Assembly (NCBI RefSeq): GCF_900585905.1
Contig: NZ_UTVH01000016.1
Span: 62,001 to 126,000, forward strand
Origin: Pseudomonas viridiflava
GTDB taxonomy: Bacteria; Pseudomonadota; Gammaproteobacteria; Pseudomonadales; Pseudomonadaceae
Direction: 5' to 3'
Length of the DNA: 64,000 nt
The translations under genes were made by a program, and so were the position numbers. Each line of letters starts with the position of its first letter. The stretch's first letter is position 1. The notes beneath the pieces were generated by a model that did not search any database, had not been told where the DNA came from, and saw nothing but the letters and a program-made list of their open reading frames with translations. Shown one piece after another: positions 59,442-64,000 of this stretch.

Positions 59442-61262
59442 GTGATCGAAAATCTACGCAACATCGCCATCATTGCCCACGTTGACCACGGTAAAACCAC
59501 CCTGGTAGACAAACTCTTGCGCCAATCCGGCACTCTGGAGCGCGGCGAGCTCAACGACGAGCGCGTGATGGACTCCAACGACCAGGAGAAAGAGCGCGGT
59601 ATTACCATTCTGGCGAAAAACACCGCCATCAACTGGAACGGCTACCACATCAACATCGTGGACACCCCGGGCCACGCCGACTTCGGTGGTGAAGTAGAGC
59701 GCGTGATGTCGATGGTCGACTCCGTGCTGCTGCTGGTTGACGCTCAGGACGGCCCTATGCCGCAAACCCGTTTTGTGACCAAGAAGGCTTTCGAAGCCGG
59801 CCTGCGTCCAATCGTGGTGATCAACAAGGTTGACCGTCCAGGCGCGCGTCCGGACTGGGTTCTGGACCAGATCTTCGACCTGTTCGACAACCTGGGTGCC
59901 ACCGAAGAACAACTGGACTTCAAAGTCGTCTACGCCTCGGCCCTGAACGGCATTGCCGGTCTGGATCACACCGACATGGCTGAAGACATGACTCCGCTGT
60001 ACCAGTCCATCGTCGACAACGTTCCGGCACCTGCCGTTGACCGCGACGGTCCGTTCCAGATGCAAATCTCGGCACTGGACTACAACAGCTTCCTGGGCAT
60101 CATTGGTGTGGGCCGTATCGCTCGCGGCAAGGTCAAGCCAAACACCCAGGTTGTGGCCATCGACGCCAACGGCAAGCGCCGTAACGGTCGTATCCTGAAG
60201 CTGATGGGTCACCACGGTCTGCACCGCATCGACGTTGAAGAAGCAGCTGCCGGCGACATCGTCTGCATCAGCGGCTTCGAAGAGCTGTTCATCTCCGACA
60301 CCCTGTGCGACCCACAGAACGTTGAAGCGATGAAGCCGCTGACCGTTGACGAGCCAACCGTTTCCATGACCTTCCAGGTAAACGACTCGCCTTTCTGCGG
60401 TAAAGAAGGCAAGTTCGTCACCAGCCGTAACATCAAGGAACGTCTGGACAAGGAGCTGCTCTACAACGTTGCCCTGCGCGTTGAAGAAGGCGACACCGCC
60501 GACAAGTTCAAGGTCTCCGGCCGTGGCGAGCTGCACCTCTCGGTACTGATCGAAACCATGCGTCGCGAAGGCTTCGAAATGGGTGTCGGCCGTCCTGAAG
60601 TGATCATCCGCATGGTTGATGGCGTCAAGCACGAACCGTACGAGAACGTCACCATCGACCTGCCGGAAGAATCCCAGGGTTCGATCATGGAGCAGATCGG
60701 TATCCGCAAGGGCGACCTGACCAACATGGTTCCGGATGGCAAGGGCCGTGTGCGCCTTGAGTACAACATCCCGGCCCGTGGTTTGATCGGTTTCCGTAAC
60801 GAGTTCCTGACCCTGACCTCCGGTGCAGGCATCCTGACCTCGATCTTCGATCGTTACGACGTGATGAAGTCCGGCGACATGTCCGGCCGTCAGAACGGTG
60901 TACTGGTTTCGGTTGCAACCGGCAAGGCACTGACCTACTCCCTGGAAACCCTTCAGGCGCGTGGCAAGCTGTTCCTGGGCCACGGCGAAGACGTGTACGA
61001 AGGTCAGATCGTCGGCATCAACAGCCGCGACAACGACCTGGGTGTGAACCCAACCAAAGGCAAGAAGCTCGACAACATGCGTGCTTCCGGTAAAGACGAA
61101 ACCATCGCACTGGTTCCGCCTATCCGTTTCACGCTGGAACAGGCTCTGGAATTCGTGCAGGAAGACGAACTCTGCGAAGTGACGCCGAAGTCGATCCGTC
61201 TGCGCAAGAAGATCCTTGGCGAAAGCGAGCGTACCCGCGCCGCCAAGAAGTCGGGCAACTGA
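59442..61262 (+). CDS. typA: TypA/BipA, ribosome-associated GTPase
   Basis: This 606-residue translational GTPase has G1 [12 protein letters not shown]2 [13 protein letters not shown]3 [16 protein letters not shown]4 [12 protein letters not shown], and downstream domain II/III and C-terminal TypA-specific region. It starts at GTG ([10 protein letters not shown]). BipA acts in late 50S assembly, cold growth and stress. It is preceded by a 145-base gap with no clear promoter and followed by a strong terminator. Confidence 0.96.
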   Translation: MIENLRNIAIIAHVDHGKTTLVDKLLRQSGTLERGELNDERVMDSNDQEKERGITILAKNTAINWNGYHINIVDTPGHADFGGEVERVMSMVDSVLLLVDAQDGPMPQTRFVTKKAFEAGLRPIVVINKVDRPGARPDWVLDQIFDLFDNLGATEEQLDFKVVYASALNGIAGLDHTDMAEDMTPLYQSIVDNVPAPAVDRDGPFQMQISALDYNSFLGIIGVGRIARGKVKPNTQVVAIDANGKRRNGRILKLMGHHGLHRIDVEEAAAGDIVCISGFEELFISDTLCDPQNVEAMKPLTVDEPTVSMTFQVNDSPFCGKEGKFVTSRNIKERLDKELLYNVALRVEEGDTADKFKVSGRGELHLSVLIETMRREGFEMGVGRPEVIIRMVDGVKHEPYENVTIDLPEESQGSIMEQIGIRKGDLTNMVPDGKGRVRLEYNIPARGLIGFRNEFLTLTSGAGILTSIFDRYDVMKSGDMSGRQNGVLVSVATGKALTYSLETLQARGKLFLGHGEDVYEGQIVGINSRDNDLGVNPTKGKKLDNMRASGKDETIALVPPIRFTLEQALEFVQEDELCEVTPKSIRLRKKILGESERTRAAKKSGN

Positions 61263-61286
61263 TTAATCAGTTAACCGGCTGAAAAC

Positions 61287-61321
61287 AAAACGCCCCCGAT
61301 CGCAAGATCGGGGGCGTTTTT
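61287..61321 (+). terminator. Rho-independent terminator of typA
   Basis: AAAACGCCCCCGAT, GCAA-type loop, ATCGGGGGCG and T5 lie 25 bases after the typA stop. Confidence 0.92.
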
Positions 61322-61346
61322 GTTGGTGGAGCGCGCAATGGGCTGT

Positions 61347-61427
61347 TGTAGGAGCCAACTTGTTGGCGAGGGGCACTAACTGACTGTGCAGGCCCGACGT
61401 CTCGCCAACAAGTTGGCTCCTACAGGT
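61347..61427. repeat. Inverted REP pair (TGTAGGAGCCAACTTGTTGGC family)
   Basis: TTGTAGGAGCCAACTTGTTG at 61347 and its inverted complement CAACAAGTTGGCTCCTACAG at 61406 form a BIME-type pair between convergent typA and the YkgJ-type gene. Confidence 0.9.
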
Positions 61428-61449
61428 CTACCATTTGCTGCGAGTTCAC

Positions 61450-61905
61450 TCAGAACTTCGGAAACGGCGTGCTGGTGTTGTTCTTCAGCGTGCCGGTGTC
61501 CTGGCGTACCACATCCTTGGGTTTGTACGCGCAGTAACCGGGGCGCGGGCCGACCTTGGGGTGATTGCGGCAGGTGTCTGGACGCTTGTCGTAGATGGTG
61601 CACAGGCGGCTTTTGCGATCCAGATACAGGCAGTCGTTGTTGCTCATGCGCTGCAGGGTAAAAATTTCGGATTTCTGGTTATAGCGCTCGACAATCCCTT
61701 CCTTCTGCAACCGCTTGGCGATGTTCTTCGCCGGTTCGCCGCGTTCGAAATCATCGACGATGCCGATGCGGATCAGATCCTTGATCTTCACTTCCACAGG
61801 CAGCGTGCAGCAGCTGGATACGCAGCCGCCACACATGTAGCTGGAGTACTTGGCCCAGGTATCAATGCGGTCGAGTTCTGCGGCGGCGATCAGGGTCGGT
61901 TTCAT
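61450..61905 (-). CDS. YkgJ-family cysteine-cluster protein
   Basis: This 151-residue protein contains the cysteine cluster CGGCVSSCCTLPVEV near residues 25-39 and later cysteines NDCLYLDRKSRLCTIYDKRP, DTCRNHP and GYCAYKP, the pattern of the YkgJ/CxxCxxCC family, probably an Fe-S or zinc protein. The start is ATG at 61905; a TTG two codons earlier is also open. It is likely cytoplasmic; function unknown. Confidence 0.88.
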   Translation of the reverse strand: MKPTLIAAAELDRIDTWAKYSSYMCGGCVSSCCTLPVEVKIKDLIRIGIVDDFERGEPAKNIAKRLQKEGIVERYNQKSEIFTLQRMSNNDCLYLDRKSRLCTIYDKRPDTCRNHPKVGPRPGYCAYKPKDVVRQDTGTLKNNTSTPFPKF

Positions 61906-62030
61906 GAGCAATGCGGTTCCGGGTGTATCGGGCGCGCGATGATACCGGTGTCGAGGCCAATCGAGTAATCAAAAATCATCAAAACGACTGCCGGACATAG
62001 ATCTCCGGGCAATTGATAGCCAGTTGAGGC

Positions 62031-62123
62031 GTGGGACCGCCTTCAGCCGGGAAGGGGCCAGTAAGGCCAGATACATGTGTGTGCCTGGAACGTCGCCTTC
62101 CCGGCTGAAGCTGGTCCCACGTT
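62031..62123. repeat. Inverted REP pair (GTGGGACCGCCTTCAGCCGG family)
   Basis: CGTGGGACCGCCTTCAGCCG at 62031 and the inverted CGGCTGAAGCTGGTCCCACG at 62103 form a BIME-type pair between the YkgJ-type gene and the GTPase gene. Confidence 0.88.
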
Positions 62124-62154
62124 GTTCGCCCCCACCCATGCAGGCGCGCCGGGA

Positions 62155-63543
62155 TCAGGTTTTAACCAGTACCTGCGCCAGTTCCTCGATCTGCTCCTGG
62201 CGAGCGGCCTGATTGAGTTTCGCCCCCGGATTGAGCGACGACCACTGCGGATGCGCGCGCGCCCTTTGCAGCGGCTCGGGCAGGTGACCTTCGCGCCAGG
62301 TTTTATCCTGCGGCGTGGTCAGCTTGATGCTGTCCATGGCGGCGTGGCCACGGGCGGCAAGCGCTTGCAGCAGATGGCGCTGGCGCAAGGCGAGCAGGCG
62401 CAGCACGGCGTCAGCCACGGTCAGCTCGCGCTGGCCCTTGATCTTGCCCAGCAAGCGCCCGCCGTAGCTGCGCGCAGTTTGCAAGGCGCCCCCGGCAATG
62501 GCACCCGCCAGGGCGGCAGCGCCCATGGTCAGACCGCCCACCAGCAGATCGACACTTGCTCCGGCCGCCGCGCCAGCGGCAATCCCGCCACCGACACGGA
62601 CCCCCAACTGCTTGAGGGTTTCAGGGTTGAACAGGTCATCCCCCCAGCGCCCATCCAGCAAGGGCAGATCGCTGGCGGCTGCATCCTGGACGCGGAAGGC
62701 ATACAGCTTGAGCAGTTCTTCAACACAGCGCTGTTCGCGCTGGCGCACCGCCTTGCGCAAGGCATCGACAGCCTCTTGCTCCTCATCGGTCCCGGTTGGA
62801 ACGCTGCGACGCAATGCAGCGCAATCGATCAACAGTTGCGCAATCAGACGCCCAGCGCTCTGCCGACGCACTTCACGCTGAGCCTCTTGATCAAGAATCA
62901 GTCGTTGCAGCGGGTCGCGGGCGTTTTCCAGCAGCAGCGCCAGGCTTTCGTACAGCCTGCGCTCGCCGTCTTCGGGTGGCGCGACACTGTCGAAACGCAC
63001 GAGAGCGTGCAGGCCCAGGCGTGCCAGGGCTTCGCGCCAGGCCGGTTCGCGGTGATCGGCGCTGCTGACGAAATTCATCACCGGCAACAGCGGCTTGCCA
63101 CAACTGGCCAGGATCGACAGCTCATCGCGATACTTGGCGAGCACCGGTTCGCGGGCATCGATGATGTACAGCCCGGCGTCCGAGGCCAGCAATTGGCGCA
63201 TTACTTTGGCTTCCTGTTCGAAGCGTTGCCGGGCTTCACTGCCTTCCAGAAAACGCATCAGTCGCGCCGGGCCGTCCAGCCGCTCGCCGGGTCGATCCTG
63301 ACGCTCAAGAAAGTCCAGCAGCGCGATGGCGTCCTCCAGGCCTGGCGTGTCGTACAGTTCCAGCAGCGCGTCGCCGTCCACTGATAGCCGCGCGCCTTCG
63401 ACATGACGAGTGGTGCTGGGTCGGTGCGACACCTCGCCAAACCCCACGTCTCGCGTCAGCGTGCGCAGCAGCGAGGTCTTGCCAACGTTGGTGTGGCCCA
63501 CCACCGCGAGCTTCAGCGGTCGAGTCGTGCCCTGATCAGTCAT
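62155..63543 (-). CDS. DUF3482-type GTPase
   Basis: This 462-residue protein has an N-terminal G domain (VVGHTNVGKTSLL as G1, ELYDTPGLED as G3, VMNFVSS as a G4-like NxxS variant) and a helical C-terminal DUF3482 region with a Gly/Ala-rich hydrophobic stretch (GVRVGGGIAAGAAAGASVD, about 310-355) that may insert in the membrane. It overlaps the DUF2868 gene by eight bases. The pair is common in pseudomonads; the role is unknown. Confidence 0.85.
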   Translation of the reverse strand: MTDQGTTRPLKLAVVGHTNVGKTSLLRTLTRDVGFGEVSHRPSTTRHVEGARLSVDGDALLELYDTPGLEDAIALLDFLERQDRPGERLDGPARLMRFLEGSEARQRFEQEAKVMRQLLASDAGLYIIDAREPVLAKYRDELSILASCGKPLLPVMNFVSSADHREPAWREALARLGLHALVRFDSVAPPEDGERRLYESLALLLENARDPLQRLILDQEAQREVRRQSAGRLIAQLLIDCAALRRSVPTGTDEEQEAVDALRKAVRQREQRCVEELLKLYAFRVQDAAASDLPLLDGRWGDDLFNPETLKQLGVRVGGGIAAGAAAGASVDLLVGGLTMGAAALAGAIAGGALQTARSYGGRLLGKIKGQRELTVADAVLRLLALRQRHLLQALAARGHAAMDSIKLTTPQDKTWREGHLPEPLQRARAHPQWSSLNPGAKLNQAARQEQIEELAQVLVKT

Positions 63544-64000
63544 TGCCGGTCTCCAGCCAGTTCAAGGGCGCCTGCTCATCCGCAGGCAGGTCCAGCTGCA
63601 GCAGGGCCGAGCGCCAGTCACCTACGCGTGCCGCGTCAAGCAGTTGCCCCGGCGGCGCGGGCAGCAGCCAGATGCGCGTACTGCCTGCGCACCGGGCCAG
63701 CTCGGCGATCAGCGCCAGGCTGCCGCGGTCGGGTGAGCGACGCGGGTCGCAGGCGATCAGCAGGCGCGCAGGCGGGAAACGGGTCAATTGATCGAGCAGC
63801 CGGGTCCGCGATTCACGACTGTCGAGGACCCCGGCATTCTTGACGACTGACGGCAAGGGCGGGGGCCAGGACAGATCATCGTCCAGCTCGATAGCCACCA
63901 GCAGCGCGCCATCGGTGTCGTGCGCGGCGCCGTCAGTGCGCACCTGATGCAGCTCTGCTGGCGCTGCGTCGCTCACCCCCAGACGTTCGCTGCCGGGCAT
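63536..64000 (-). CDS. DUF2868-type protein (N-terminus beyond right edge)
   Basis: Only the C-terminal 154 codons are present, and the frame runs off the right edge; the first methionine here is probably internal. It contains LLIACDPRRSPDRGSLAL and STRIWLLPAPPGQLLDAAR. Members are about 450 residues with N-terminal membrane helices and always sit next to the DUF3482 GTPase. The family call leans on that pairing and needs the missing part. Confidence 0.6.
   Translation of the reverse strand: MPGSERLGVSDAAPAELHQVRTDGAAHDTDGALLVAIELDDDLSWPPPLPSVVKNAGVLDSRESRTRLLDQLTRFPPARLLIACDPRRSPDRGSLALIAELARCAGSTRIWLLPAPPGQLLDAARVGDWRSALLQLDLPADEQAPLNWLETGND

Noticed and set aside
59454..60983. Long minus-strand ORF opposite typA
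   Set aside because: Antisense shadow of TypA; no start signal and no family pattern.
1..64000. tRNA, rRNA or prophage genes
   Set aside because: No tRNA cloverleaf-like CCA ends, rRNA sequence, integrase or phage structural genes were seen in the window.

Overview
The window is ordinary GC-rich pseudomonad chromosome, most likely from the Pseudomonas syringae complex. The order tex, ompR-envZ, rimK-rimB-rimA, hslR-hslO, pckA, fdh genes, yrfG, nudE, cysQ, dctBD, rml, a sulfur-acquisition block, ntrBC, glnA, thiI, typA matches the conserved Pseudomonas backbone known from P. aeruginosa and P. putida. The several REP families, including a GTGGGACCGGCTTCAGCCGGG type, point towards the syringae side; this species-level call is inference. 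No rRNA, tRNA, prophage, CRISPR array or intact insertion sequence was found.

Layout. 1-8457: Tex (cut by the left edge), a TA-flanked nested-palindrome element, the OmpR/EnvZ (AmgRS-type) envelope-stress pair, the RimABK ribosome-modification genes, and the redox/heat-shock genes hslR and hslO. 8458-15360: pckA, a REP-associated transposase with its REP cluster, a membrane-anchored hypothetical protein, a RecQ-like helicase, a thioesterase and a glycine-zipper protein preceded by a coupled small ORF. 15364-22066: formate-dehydrogenase-like oxidoreductase with FdhD and a LysR regulator, a 15-bp minisatellite, then yrfG, nudE and cysQ. 22171-32249: a three-CheW-domain protein overlapping a four-PAS soluble chemoreceptor, DctB/DctD, and rmlBCD without rmlA. 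32250-34412: agmatine deiminase, a small protein and a methyltransferase.

34454-47302 is a sulfur-scavenging region. One long minus-strand operon runs from a 21-codon leader ORF through two SfnB-type flavin oxygenases and an LLM monooxygenase to a complete MetQNI transporter. A second minus-strand unit encodes a cystine transporter (tcyJ-tcyL-tcyN). D-cysteine desulfhydrase and serine acetyltransferase (EpsC) follow, divergently transcribed. Together these genes would import, oxidise or desulfhydrate organic sulfur compounds and feed cysteine synthesis. A hypothetical two-repeat protein in an AT-richer pocket separates the two operons.

47654-64000: a BetT choline transporter with a BetI-like operator, a 640-bp REP superarray, an SDR oxidoreductase, ntrC-ntrB and glnA (both with sigma-54-type promoters and NtrC-like sites), two DUF4124 proteins and an exported chorismate mutase between them, then thiI, typA, a YkgJ-type cysteine-cluster protein, and a GTPase/DUF2868 pair cut by the right edge.

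The features most worth a second look are the leader peptide and hairpin ahead of the sulfur operon, the small membrane ORF coupled to the glycine-zipper gene, the CheW3/PAS4 signalling pair, the nested-palindrome element next to tex, and the REP-derived minisatellites and superrepeats.
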